Assembly: GCA_938031175.1 (NCBI GenBank)
Contig: CALHGZ010000008.1
Location: forward strand, 124,001 to 188,000
Length of the DNA: 64,000 nt
From: Candidatus Kapaibacterium sp.
GTDB lineage: Bacteria; Bacteroidota; Ignavibacteria; Kapaibacteriales; UBA2268
Direction of reading: 5' to 3'
Part shown: piece after piece, positions 46,834 to 55,789 of the stretch
Position numbering within the stretch: position 1 is the first letter of the stretch
How the letters are laid out: every line of letters begins with the position of its first letter
The notes under the pieces: generated by a model
Seen by the model: only the letters and a program-made list of their open reading frames with translations
Databases searched by the model: none
Told to the model about the DNA's origin: nothing
Translations under genes and position numbers: made by a program

Positions 46834-47076
46834 ACCTTATGAAATTTACAATAAACAGTTTTATGTTATGTCTTTGCATATAAATATTAACATTAAACTA
46901 CAAAATTTAAATTTATATTAATTTCTTAACTCTATTTTGTAAATAAATTAATATTTTCTTCAACTAATGACAATAATTTTGATTTAGTTATAATAACATT
47001 TTAATAAAAAATTATTGCATACAATTAAGATTTACAATTATCTATAAATTTCTTGTCTAATTTAAATAGAAAATTA

Positions 47077-49443
47077 ATGAAAGTCGATTTGCATATTCAT
47101 TCCCTCCATTCGGAGACCCCAAGTGATTGGTTTTTACAAAGAATTGGAGCAGCTGAATCTTATACCAAACCAAAACAAATATACAAAATTGCTAAAGAAC
47201 GTGGGATGGACTTAGTTACCATCACTGACCACAATAAAATTAATGGTATTCTCAAACTTATGGATAAATATCCCGAAGATACTTTCACGGGTGTTGAGGT
47301 ATCAACCTATTTTCCAGAGGATTCCTGCCGAATACATATCTTAATCTGGGGATTCAAAGAGAAACAATTTGCAAAAATTGATAAATTCAGGAACAATATA
47401 TATGATTTAAGGGATTACATAAAAGAAAAAAATTTCGCTTATGCAGTTGCCCATCCAAATTATTCTGTTAATGGTAAACTCAAAGCTAGTCATATCGGCA
47501 AACTAATTCTTTTATTCGACCACTTCGAAGTACTTAACGGCTATCGAAGCGCTTATAACAATCAGACAATTTACGAAATATTAAAAAATCTGACACCTGA
47601 TCATATTAGTCAATTATACGAAAAATACCACATAGAACCATTCAGTGATACACCTTGGATAAAGGGATTTGTTGCTGGAAGTAATGATTCTGCTGGTTTA
47701 TTCATTGGTAAAACATATACCGAAACACAAGCAGAATCTATCGAAGAATTTCTCGAAAAGATCAAAAACAAACAAAGCCAAATTTCCGGTCGCTCAAATA
47801 ATTTCGCATCTTTAGCTTTTACTGTTTATAAAACTGCCTGGGACTACTCCGAGTCTAAAAGTAAAAAATTATCTAAAAATTTATTAGCCGATGTTAGCGA
47901 ATTGATTTTCGAACCTAAAACACTAAGTTTTATAAACAGATTGAAATTAAAGGGATACCACGCTACTATTAAAAAAGATGATATTGTTTCCCAAAAAATT
48001 ATCGAATTAATCGAAAAACTGCAAAAAAATATTGAACTAGATGTTGATAAACGAATTGAATCAGTTTACAATTCAATAAGTGATGTAATTGACGCAATAA
48101 TAATCGATATTGTCAAATATTTCAAAGAAAATTTAAAAAATCTGAATGTCATTGAGGCTTTCAGTAAAGTAAGCGGATTTTTGCCTGCTATATTCTTGGC
48201 TGCACCCTTTATATCCTCATTTCATAGCCTTCACAAAGATAGAAGAATTACTTCTAAACTAAAAAAGAACCTTAATATCGAAGAAATTAAGAATAAAAAA
48301 ATTCTCTGGTTTACTGATACAATTGATGATTTAAACGGAGTTTCAGTATCATTAAAGGAATTTGCCAAACTATCTTCAAAACTTGGAGGCAATGTCAAAA
48401 TCGTAAGTACAATTAATGAACTAACCAATAGAAATAATCTTCCAGATGAATTTCTCGAGTTAAAATCAATCATTAGTTTTAAAGCTCCCTATTACGAAAA
48501 ATATATACTTTCAGTTCCTTCATTTCTTGATTCCTTAAAAAAAATTCAAGAGGAAGAGCCTGACGAGATTTATATATCTACCCCCGGATTTATTGGTTTA
48601 ATGGGATTAATCGCAGCTAAATTGTTACATATTAAATCTATTGGTATTTTCCATACTGATTTTGAAAAGCAATTGGGCATGATTGTTACACACGACGACA
48701 CTCTTGAAGAAAAAATTAAATTATATGCCCGATGGTTTTATTCTTATGTGGATGAAGTTGCAGTCCCATCAAAGTACTATCTGCAATATATTCTAGATTA
48801 CGGTATTGATTTTGAAAACATTGTTCATTATATGCACTGGATTGATTCAGATTTATTCAAACCTATTAAAAATGCTAATTCAATTTTAAGAGAAAAGTAT
48901 ACTTTGGATAATAAACCTATATTAATTTTTACCGGAAGAATCTCAAGAGATAAAAATCTTGATTTAATCTTAGAAATTGCACAAGAATTAAATGCTCGTA
49001 ATTATCCTGTAAACATAGTTTTAGTGGGGGATGGACCATACTACAAAGAAATTAAAGAAAATGCAAAAAATATTAAAAATATTTATTTCACTGGAGCAGT
49101 AAAACGAGAAGAACTACCAACCTATTATTCAGGTTCCGATTTACTTATTTTTCCAAGCGAAACAGATACCTTTGGAATGACTGTTTTAGAGGCACAATCC
49201 TGTGGTTTAGTTTCTCTTGTATCCAAGATAGGCGGTCCGTGCGAAATTATTATTGAAGGTACAACCGGCTATTCACTCGATTCGGATAAAAACATCTGGA
49301 CCGATAAAATCATCGAACTATTGGAACTAAAAAACAATTCCCCAGAAAAATTTGAAGAAATGAAAAATGCATCCCGTCAGAATGTAGTTGAAAAATATGC
49401 TTATCAGAATATTATCCCTTATAATGTTATTCAACCTTTATAA
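47077..49443 (+). CDS. PHP-domain / GT4 glycosyltransferase fusion protein
   Basis: 788 residues. Residues 1-240 form a PHP metal-hydrolase domain with the whole ligand set visible: DLHIHSLHS (H6, H8), TITDHN (D51, H52), GVEVS, RIHIL, VAHPNYS and GSNDSAG. A helical linker (about 255-400) follows. The last ~390 residues are a GT4 glycosyltransferase with GIFHTDFEKQ, TGRISRDKNLDLILE, LVGDGPYY and the EX7E-type SETDTFGMTVLEAQSCG. A PHP esterase joined to a glycosyltransferase suggests one polypeptide that both builds and trims, or dephosphorylates, a glycolipid or glycan. The substrate is unknown. ATG 47077 gives the usual PHP start. Confidence 0.85.
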   Translation: MKVDLHIHSLHSETPSDWFLQRIGAAESYTKPKQIYKIAKERGMDLVTITDHNKINGILKLMDKYPEDTFTGVEVSTYFPEDSCRIHILIWGFKEKQFAKIDKFRNNIYDLRDYIKEKNFAYAVAHPNYSVNGKLKASHIGKLILLFDHFEVLNGYRSAYNNQTIYEILKNLTPDHISQLYEKYHIEPFSDTPWIKGFVAGSNDSAGLFIGKTYTETQAESIEEFLEKIKNKQSQISGRSNNFASLAFTVYKTAWDYSESKSKKLSKNLLADVSELIFEPKTLSFINRLKLKGYHATIKKDDIVSQKIIELIEKLQKNIELDVDKRIESVYNSISDVIDAIIIDIVKYFKENLKNLNVIEAFSKVSGFLPAIFLAAPFISSFHSLHKDRRITSKLKKNLNIEEIKNKKILWFTDTIDDLNGVSVSLKEFAKLSSKLGGNVKIVSTINELTNRNNLPDEFLELKSIISFKAPYYEKYILSVPSFLDSLKKIQEEEPDEIYISTPGFIGLMGLIAAKLLHIKSIGIFHTDFEKQLGMIVTHDDTLEEKIKLYARWFYSYVDEVAVPSKYYLQYILDYGIDFENIVHYMHWIDSDLFKPIKNANSILREKYTLDNKPILIFTGRISRDKNLDLILEIAQELNARNYPVNIVLVGDGPYYKEIKENAKNIKNIYFTGAVKREELPTYYSGSDLLIFPSETDTFGMTVLEAQSCGLVSLVSKIGGPCEIIIEGTTGYSLDSDKNIWTDKIIELLELKNNSPEKFEEMKNASRQNVVEKYAYQNIIPYNVIQPL

Positions 49444-49519
49444 TATGCTCTGATCTAAATCATTTAAAAATATATAATATGAGAATATCCGGCATAGCTA
49501 GTAAATTGAATTACTAAAT

Positions 49520-51037
49520 ATGCCAGAATATTTATATACGAAAAACCGAAATCGAATATATCCAAGTCCCTCAAAATTGGCAAAGGCAATAAGTCATTAT
49601 AAATGGTTGATGCCAACTCACTTGAAGTTGATTGAAAATACATTGATACTGCTGACAAAGAGAAAAATAAGAAAATTAATTGTTAATCTTCCACCAAGGC
49701 ATGGCAAGTCCGAACTCATATCCAAATTTTTCCCATTATGGTATTTATGTCATTATCCAAATCATCGGATTATGCTAATTTCCTATAATGCAAGCTTTGC
49801 AAAATATTGGTCTCGAATCATAAGAGATTTAATTTCTGAATTTTCGGGTACAATTCTAAATATTTCACTTTCAAAGATGCATAAATCCTCGGAATCGTTC
49901 GCTTTAAGCAACGCAAAAGGCAGTTTATATGCCATTGGAGCAGGAGGTTCTATAACGGGTAGAGGTGCAGATTTGATCATCATAGATGATCCGATTAAAA
50001 ACGATACACAGGCGAATAGTGCATATTTCCGTGATAAAATCTGGGATTGGTTCAATTCAACAGTATTCACAAGATTAGAACCGAATGGTATTATAATTTT
50101 AGTAATGACACGCTGGAATGAAGATGATGTTTGCGGTAGATTAATAAAAAATCGCCTCACCATTGAATTAAATTATCCGGGTCTTATTCGAAAATGTAAT
50201 TTAGCTGAGTATAAATTAGATTCAAAAATGAAATGGTGCTTAATCAAAATTCCAGCATTAGCAAATGAAAATGATATTCTTCAGAGGGAAAAAGGAGATG
50301 AACTATGGCCTGAAAGGTTCGATAAAGAAAAATTATCCGAAATCAAAAGCCAGATCGGTAATTATTGGTTTTCTGCTTTATACCAGCAGGAACCTATGCC
50401 ACTAGGTAAAGGGATCTTCGAACGTAAATATTTCAAGTATTTCGATATTTATCAAGAATACTACAAAATATACAACGAAAACGGAAAAATAGAACTAAGA
50501 CTAAAAGAAAATTGCAGTTATTTTATAACTGTAGATTTAGCAATCAGCGAAAAAGATTTATCCGACTACACGGTTTTCATTATCTCAGCATTAACAGAAA
50601 AAAAGGAAATTTTGATAATTGATGTAATAAGAACAAGAATAAAAGCTCACGAACATTTGGCAATGTTAAAAAAATTAGCAAAACAATGGTCACCTGCATT
50701 AATTGGCATAGAGTCAGTTCAATACCAAACTTCACTTGTACAATCCGCTTTATTCGAAGGCTTGCACGTCAAAGCCCTAAGACCAGATAAAGATAAAATT
50801 AGCCGGGCAATAGCAATTTCAGCAAAAGTTGAAGTCGGTATGGTATATTTTAGACAAAATGCTAATTGGCTATCTGAATTTGAAAGTGAATTAACTGAAT
50901 TCCCCGATGGGAAATACGATGATCAGGTTGATGCATTCGCATACATCGCAAAAATCCTCGAGTATTTTTCGGATAATAAACCCGCTTCAACCTGTTTAAC
51001 AAGTTACTCTTTTAAAAATACATTATCAAAATTTTGA
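49520..51037 (+). CDS. Orphan phage/GTA-type large terminase (TerL)
   Basis: 505 residues. The ATPase half has Walker A VNLPPRHGKSEL (K63), a coupling segment MTRWNEDDVCGRL and Walker B LIIIDDP (D156, D157). The nuclease half has the three acidic clusters intact: VDLAIS (D339), GIES (E398) and DDQVDAFAY (D467, D468, D471). The join FSALYQQEPMPLGKGIF is typical of terminases of prophages and gene transfer agents. No small terminase, portal, capsid or tail gene is next to it, and base composition matches the neighbours. It is either a lone remnant kept intact or a domesticated packaging-type motor nuclease. Confidence 0.85.
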   Translation: MPEYLYTKNRNRIYPSPSKLAKAISHYKWLMPTHLKLIENTLILLTKRKIRKLIVNLPPRHGKSELISKFFPLWYLCHYPNHRIMLISYNASFAKYWSRIIRDLISEFSGTILNISLSKMHKSSESFALSNAKGSLYAIGAGGSITGRGADLIIIDDPIKNDTQANSAYFRDKIWDWFNSTVFTRLEPNGIIILVMTRWNEDDVCGRLIKNRLTIELNYPGLIRKCNLAEYKLDSKMKWCLIKIPALANENDILQREKGDELWPERFDKEKLSEIKSQIGNYWFSALYQQEPMPLGKGIFERKYFKYFDIYQEYYKIYNENGKIELRLKENCSYFITVDLAISEKDLSDYTVFIISALTEKKEILIIDVIRTRIKAHEHLAMLKKLAKQWSPALIGIESVQYQTSLVQSALFEGLHVKALRPDKDKISRAIAISAKVEVGMVYFRQNANWLSEFESELTEFPDGKYDDQVDAFAYIAKILEYFSDNKPASTCLTSYSFKNTLSKF

Positions 51038-51040
51038 AAT

Positions 51041-51070
51041 CGCCGGGACGTAGAGTTATACGTCCCGGTG
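51041..51070. terminator. Strong hairpin between convergent genes
   Basis: CCGGGACGTA / TACGTCCCGG, 10 perfect pairs plus two outer pairs (one G-T) with a GAGTTA loop, between the stops of the terminase and TonB receptor genes. The T-tracts are poor, so it may act as an end structure or a weak bidirectional terminator. Confidence 0.6.
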
Positions 51071-51085
51071 AATATCTATCCAAAG

Positions 51086-52960
51086 TTAAAATCCCTTATC
51101 TATCATTATTCTGAAGAAAATGGATCTGCCTGGCTCAAAGACTCGGGTACCAGCTGAGTATGGATCCCGTGCAGTTGATAAATATCGGCTAAATCTATGA
51201 TTTAATAGATTATCGACACCAAAAACAAATCTTAAGGGATTAAATTCATAATCAATAGCAAGTCCTAAAATATTCCAGGACTCAGACTGAATCTCTTTTA
51301 ACTTAGTATCAACCCTAGTTTGAGCATTTTCCCACTGATGATATAAAGTTAATCCAATACCATAAATCTTTGGTAATGACAATGTATTTATAAGCCTCAA
51401 AGGTGCAATTTCCGAGAGTGGCTGATTGTTTTCTCTATTCTCTCCCCACGTAAAATTTAATTGACTTTCAAACCATTCATATTTAATCGCTAAATAAGCA
51501 TTAGCGATAATTGCATCTATATTTTTATAAGTTGTTCTCGCTTTAGGACCTGTAATAGTATCCGCTTCAGTATTAATGTAATTCCAAATGTAATTACCAT
51601 TCAAACCCAACTTAAAATATTCTGTAAAGCTGAAATCAAGCCTTATATTCCCTTTCACGTGTTGTTTCAATTCAGGATTACCAAGCCAGTTCGAATTTTG
51701 TCCCAAGCGACGTATTGATAAGAAAAGCTGTTCAGAAGCCGGAGAAGTGGTTGAAATTTCGCCTGATAAGGCAGCCTCAAAATCACTTGTTAATAAAAAA
51801 TTTCGTGAAAGATTCAATGCACCCACAACAAAAATTCTGTTTTTACTGGCGTTGGGATCATATGCTTTAAAAATTGCAAGTACGGAATCATCGGAAAAAC
51901 TTGAATAAGCAAAACCTAAACGAGCATTGGCATAGAAATAATTAAAATCATAGCCATAATTTCCTGTTGCAATTAATTCTATGACATTGGGTAATGCTTT
52001 ATTATCAATTCTCATGGAATTCATTTTATTCAAAATGTAGTTATCAGCATTCCAATTACGAAAAGTAACATCATAATGCTGTCCGGTAAGTCCGATTACA
52101 AGATTTTTCGCATCAGTTTCCATCTCCATCATATTACTGTTATTTCGCAAACCATTATTCATAAGATGAGATGTATAACTGAAATATAGCTTATTGTTTT
52201 TATATTTCGTAAACCCGCTTAAAAACATAGTTTCTCTTTCATCCATCCTTAAATAAGGAAATAATACTTCACCTCCTCTACTGGCTGTTATACCAACTTC
52301 GAAATTACCAAATGCGTGCCTTAATCCAAACGACAAATAATTAGAGTTAGGAGTAGAAGAATAATTATAAAGTGAATCGTAACCCAAGCCATTAGCATCT
52401 TTATAGGGTTGACCATTAAAATATCGTCCCATAATACCAGTCTTAAACCCTTCTGCTAAAATCTGTACATCATACTCATTTTGCATTAATAAATTTCCAG
52501 ATATTATAGAACGTACTCGAAAGTCTTCGCTTAATTCCTTCCTTTGAAATTCAATTTTACCATATAATGATGAATTCCCGGTACTGGACGTTCTTGCTAA
52601 TTTGAATGCATCAATTTCTACAATATTAACTCGAGTAATTGGTGCATCCATCCTGTTAGGACAGGCACATTTTATTTCTTCACCATCCAAAACAAATGAA
52701 ATATCATTTCGTTTAAATCCTTCTGAATAAAAATCCTGTGTCAAACCAGCACCTCTCCTAATTAAACTCATTCTATCTTTTGAAAAAATTATGGATTGAT
52801 ATTCTGGATTAAATTGATAACTTTGTTGAAAATTAAATTCACGAAAGTTAACTACCTTAACTTCCTGCATTTTATAAATTTTTTGTTTGTCTTCCTGTTC
52901 CGCATATAGAAAAATAATATTCAGAACAAAGACAAATCCTAATATATATGATTTATGCAT
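51086..52960 (-). CDS. TonB-dependent outer-membrane receptor, OprC/NosA-like (putative copper)
   Basis: 624 residues with a signal peptide and, after about residue 40, a plug domain (RRGAGLTQDFYSEGF, ISFVLDGEEI). The rest is a beta-barrel ending in Phe (MIDKGF). Two motifs point to copper. C100-P-N-R-M104 in the plug and H265-L-M267 in the barrel reproduce the CxxxM-HxM arrangement known for the copper channel OprC, with a similar separation. The CPNRMD core is also that of the NosA/OprC family. It is 90 nt downstream of a small Cys-rich gene with an operator-like promoter, which suggests a metal-controlled unit. Copper specificity is inferred from the motifs. Confidence 0.72.
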   Translation of the reverse strand: MHKSYILGFVFVLNIIFLYAEQEDKQKIYKMQEVKVVNFREFNFQQSYQFNPEYQSIIFSKDRMSLIRRGAGLTQDFYSEGFKRNDISFVLDGEEIKCACPNRMDAPITRVNIVEIDAFKLARTSSTGNSSLYGKIEFQRKELSEDFRVRSIISGNLLMQNEYDVQILAEGFKTGIMGRYFNGQPYKDANGLGYDSLYNYSSTPNSNYLSFGLRHAFGNFEVGITASRGGEVLFPYLRMDERETMFLSGFTKYKNNKLYFSYTSHLMNNGLRNNSNMMEMETDAKNLVIGLTGQHYDVTFRNWNADNYILNKMNSMRIDNKALPNVIELIATGNYGYDFNYFYANARLGFAYSSFSDDSVLAIFKAYDPNASKNRIFVVGALNLSRNFLLTSDFEAALSGEISTTSPASEQLFLSIRRLGQNSNWLGNPELKQHVKGNIRLDFSFTEYFKLGLNGNYIWNYINTEADTITGPKARTTYKNIDAIIANAYLAIKYEWFESQLNFTWGENRENNQPLSEIAPLRLINTLSLPKIYGIGLTLYHQWENAQTRVDTKLKEIQSESWNILGLAIDYEFNPLRFVFGVDNLLNHRFSRYLSTARDPYSAGTRVFEPGRSIFFRIMIDKGF

Positions 52961-53050
52961 ACTTTTACACCAAAGATTTATAAAACATATTATTTAAATT
53001 GAAATTATTCCACATAAATAAATTTTATAAAAATTAAAATAGAATTATAC

Positions 53051-53446
53051 TTAGCAGGAATGAAATTCAGGTGGAGGGGTTGGAGGTTCTTTTGAATCTA
53101 TATTCTTAAAATTAAATTCTATTAATTTCAATTTATTATAAAAACGATTCTGAGCAATTAAACTCAGTTTTGGGTCGAAAATTCCTGTTATGTTTTCTTC
53201 AAATTTCAATCTCAATTGTGGTATTTTTTCCTTTGATATATCATTTTCTTCATCTGTTTTTTCCAGATTTGCCTTTAGATGGCACTTTCCCTGACATGTG
53301 TTTATAGGTTTATTTTTTTCATTGCAGAGATTTGTGATAATGTATTTATAATTAATCTTGTACTCAAACCAATAAATAATCCCCCGACTGCTAATAGTCA
53401 ACAATAGAATAATTAATGTAGTACAAAATATCTGATTAGAATTCAT
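53051..53446 (-). CDS. Small membrane-anchored Cys protein (CxGKC), partner of the TonB receptor
   Basis: 131 residues. The N-terminal hydrophobic helix (IFCTTLIILLLTISSRGIIYW) is followed by LCNEKNKPINTCQGKCHLKANL, i.e. C-x10-C-x3-C-H, then a charged helix. The C-terminus ends in PPPEFHSC with His and Cys. Paired Cys and terminal HxC suit thiolate binding of Cu(I) or another soft metal. Proteins with this CxGKC-(H/Y)L pattern occur beside TonB receptors in Bacteroidota, to my knowledge without assigned function. A 9-bp inverted repeat embraces its promoter. It is not a cytochrome (no CxxCH). Confidence 0.7.
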   Translation of the reverse strand: MNSNQIFCTTLIILLLTISSRGIIYWFEYKINYKYIITNLCNEKNKPINTCQGKCHLKANLEKTDEENDISKEKIPQLRLKFEENITGIFDPKLSLIAQNRFYNKLKLIEFNFKNIDSKEPPTPPPEFHSC

Positions 53447-53469
53447 TGATATTAAAATAATATTTTATT

Positions 53470-53495
53470 TAAATAGGACAAAATTATCCTATTTA
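53470..53495. promoter_or_regulatory. 9-bp inverted repeat (operator) surrounding the -7 box of the CxGKC/TonB locus
   Basis: TAAATAGGA (53470-53478) and TCCTATTTA (53487-53495) are perfect inverted repeats. The 8-nt centre, read on the minus strand, is TAATTTTG, an exact TAnnTTTG -7 box lying 32 nt before the CxGKC gene ATG. A dimeric repressor bound here would directly block RNA polymerase. Regulator identity unknown. Confidence 0.65.
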
Positions 53496-53613
53496 TATTG
53501 CTAATATAATTCAAAAAAAATAATTACAAAAATTTATAGCTTAATCATCAAATACCAACTGCTGATATTATTAAGGAGTCATAATATTTCAAATTTGCAT
53601 GAATTTTAATAAG

Positions 53614-54930
53614 CTATTTACTGAGAACTCTATCCAGCAGCTTAGCTAATTCACCAGTTAAAACCCGTCTTTCATATTTATTAATTTCATCATCATTTGG
53701 AGTTGTAATTGGTTTTCCATAATACCAATTTGTATAATACTCGAGAAATATTTCTTCAATTTTCTCAATATTAGATTGATGTGCAGTTTTTCCACAGTTC
53801 GTTTCTGACAAAAGCCTTGCAATAGCACTTTCTTCAGGACCTAAAGCGAGGACAGGTTTTCTGACTCCGATATATTCATATACTTTACCGGGTACTATTT
53901 CCGAGCTTTCCTTTGCATCATCAACAACAAGAAGTAATGCATCACTTTCGATAAGTTTTTTTATAGATTCATCGTGTGGCAGATACGATATTGTCTCAAT
54001 CATATCGGTTAAACCGGAGGCATTAAATTCATCAATGATATCTTGTCCAAATCTGCCAATGAATCTAAGGAGGACTTTATTTCTATCTATTTTCCCCTTT
54101 GATAATAAATTATTTATTGCTTTGAGCAAACTTTTGGGATTTCGCCTTCCATACATTGAACCTGTATAAGTGATAACAAATCTACCACCACGTTTGTAAT
54201 TCCATTCTGGAAAATCAGCCGAATCAAAGCCATTTGGTATATGACTAAATTTTGAGATATCTAAATCGGGATATTTATGAATTGCATCTTTTATAATCCC
54301 CTCCCAAGCACATTCTATAGCATCAGCAATCTGGAATACTGATTTTTCCAATTTTTTATCTATCTTTTTTGGAATAGCCCACCTCTTTGGGCTTGTTAAA
54401 AAATCAGTCCACGGATCCCTAAATCCAGCTACCCACGGAAGGCCGGTCCGCTTTTTCAACCATTTAGCTATTAGAGAACAAGTATATGGTGGCGAGGAAC
54501 TATACAATGCATCTATCCTATGATTAGCAAGAACTTGCTTCAGTACTTTTCTCGATGTTACTTGCCATAACATTCGAGCATCGGGTATAAAAAAAGTTGA
54601 GCGGATAAATTCAGCAAATTTTTCTTTAAAAGTCAATCTTTGTGATTCGTGCTTTATTACATTGACATCAACAGCAATATCAGATTTTTTTCCTGTTATT
54701 TTTTTATATGCAGCATAAGGTTCAATTATTTTTGTGCGATAGATATAAATATCCTTAGGTATTTGATCAAGCAATGTCTCATCTCTTGCAGGAAAATTTG
54801 CATCAGATACAGTGAAAATTATTGGCTCCCAACCAAAATCACGTAAATAACGTACATTTTTTAATACTCGCTGTACACCAGGTCCACCTGATGGTGGGAA
54901 ATAATAAGCTATTATCAATACTGTTTTCAT
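53614..54930 (-). CDS. GT4 family glycosyltransferase
   Basis: 438 residues. The N-terminal domain has AYYFPPSGGPGVQRVLKNVRYL and AGFRDPWTDF. The C-terminal donor-binding domain has IPNGFDSADFPE, VITYTGSMYGRRNPKSLLKAI and the EIVPGKVYEYIGVRKPVLAL ending in place of the EX7E motif. It transfers a sugar, probably to an envelope or exopolysaccharide acceptor. It stands alone with a TAAATTTG box 22 nt upstream. Confidence 0.85.
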   Translation of the reverse strand: MKTVLIIAYYFPPSGGPGVQRVLKNVRYLRDFGWEPIIFTVSDANFPARDETLLDQIPKDIYIYRTKIIEPYAAYKKITGKKSDIAVDVNVIKHESQRLTFKEKFAEFIRSTFFIPDARMLWQVTSRKVLKQVLANHRIDALYSSSPPYTCSLIAKWLKKRTGLPWVAGFRDPWTDFLTSPKRWAIPKKIDKKLEKSVFQIADAIECAWEGIIKDAIHKYPDLDISKFSHIPNGFDSADFPEWNYKRGGRFVITYTGSMYGRRNPKSLLKAINNLLSKGKIDRNKVLLRFIGRFGQDIIDEFNASGLTDMIETISYLPHDESIKKLIESDALLLVVDDAKESSEIVPGKVYEYIGVRKPVLALGPEESAIARLLSETNCGKTAHQSNIEKIEEIFLEYYTNWYYGKPITTPNDDEINKYERRVLTGELAKLLDRVLSK

Positions 54931-54952
54931 CCAAAAAAATTTTATAGTTTTA

Positions 54953-54960
54953 CAAATTTA
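54953..54960 (-). promoter_or_regulatory. Bacteroidota-type -7 box (TAAATTTG) for the GT4 gene
   Basis: Exact TAnnTTTG on the minus strand, 22 nt upstream of the ATG. Confidence 0.4.
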
Positions 54961-55168
54961 CTGTTCATTGGGGAAATATAATTGTTAAGGTTCCTTATCC
55001 GAATTTTGTGAATAATTCAATTCATTCCATATAATTTTTAGAAAACCATTTCTTTTTTATTATTGTTTGAAACAATCATCATTAATTTAGCCTAAATTTA
55101 TCTCTTATTCACTATAATGTATATTAAGAACAGGTATACTGTTTACCATTACTATTACAGTGAAAATT

Positions 55169-55783
55169 TCATTTTTTAAACAAAACTTGTGGTTCAGCTT
55201 TAAAAATTATTGGATGGATTTCGTCGTCGGAGATAAATTTTTGTAACTCTTTAGTATCAGCTGTGATTATATAATCATTTTTTCCTAACTTTTTATAACT
55301 GAGGTTATAACTTCCTTTAGCCAGAATATTTTCAATAGCATCAAAACTTGGTATATAGAGATATAATTGATTCCCTGATATTTCAAATTTTAAGAAAGTG
55401 TGTGAAGGGATTAAAAATGCACAATCAAATCTGTTGGATAAATCAGCTTTAAAAATCTGTTTATAATCTGGCGTTAAGTCTAAATACTTATGTTTATTCA
55501 CATCGCATACAACAGCCTCGAAATATGCTGTATCAATTTCAATTTGATTATTAATACCATATTTTGTTATTAAACTTAAATTATAAAGTCCATCTTCTTC
55601 ATAAACAAATTGCCAAAGCTCAACCCATTCTTTTGCATCTGACTTTTTTACCCAGGACCCGCTTAAAATATCAGTTAGAATTATATTATTTTTATCATAA
55701 ATTGGATACAATGTTCTTATGATGCATCCCACCAATACGAGTGGGATGCAAATAAGAATCATTATTAAATTCAAAATTCTCAT
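55169..55783 (-). CDS. Lipoprotein of unknown function
   Basis: 204 residues with a signal sequence and lipobox LVGC near residue 19. The mature part is beta-rich (SGSWVKKSDAKEWVELWQF, LWQF then YNLSLITKYG), as in lipocalin-like or outer-membrane-associated lipoproteins, but I do not recognise the family. It follows the cytochrome c peroxidase gene by 6 nt and is probably co-transcribed with it. Confidence 0.6.
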   Translation of the reverse strand: MRILNLIMILICIPLVLVGCIIRTLYPIYDKNNIILTDILSGSWVKKSDAKEWVELWQFVYEEDGLYNLSLITKYGINNQIEIDTAYFEAVVCDVNKHKYLDLTPDYKQIFKADLSNRFDCAFLIPSHTFLKFEISGNQLYLYIPSFDAIENILAKGSYNLSYKKLGKNDYIITADTKELQKFISDDEIHPIIFKAEPQVLFKK

Positions 55784-55789
55784 AAATCT

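Noticed and set aside
49444-51085. A prophage or insertion element around the terminase
   Set aside because: No integrase, portal, capsid, att-like repeat or composition change was seen on either side.
55062-55076. Palindrome ATTGTTTGAAACAAT in the gap before the GT4 gene
   Set aside because: Perfect 7-bp arms with one centre base, but it lies over 100 bp from either gene with no promoter box; could be chance in AT-rich DNA.
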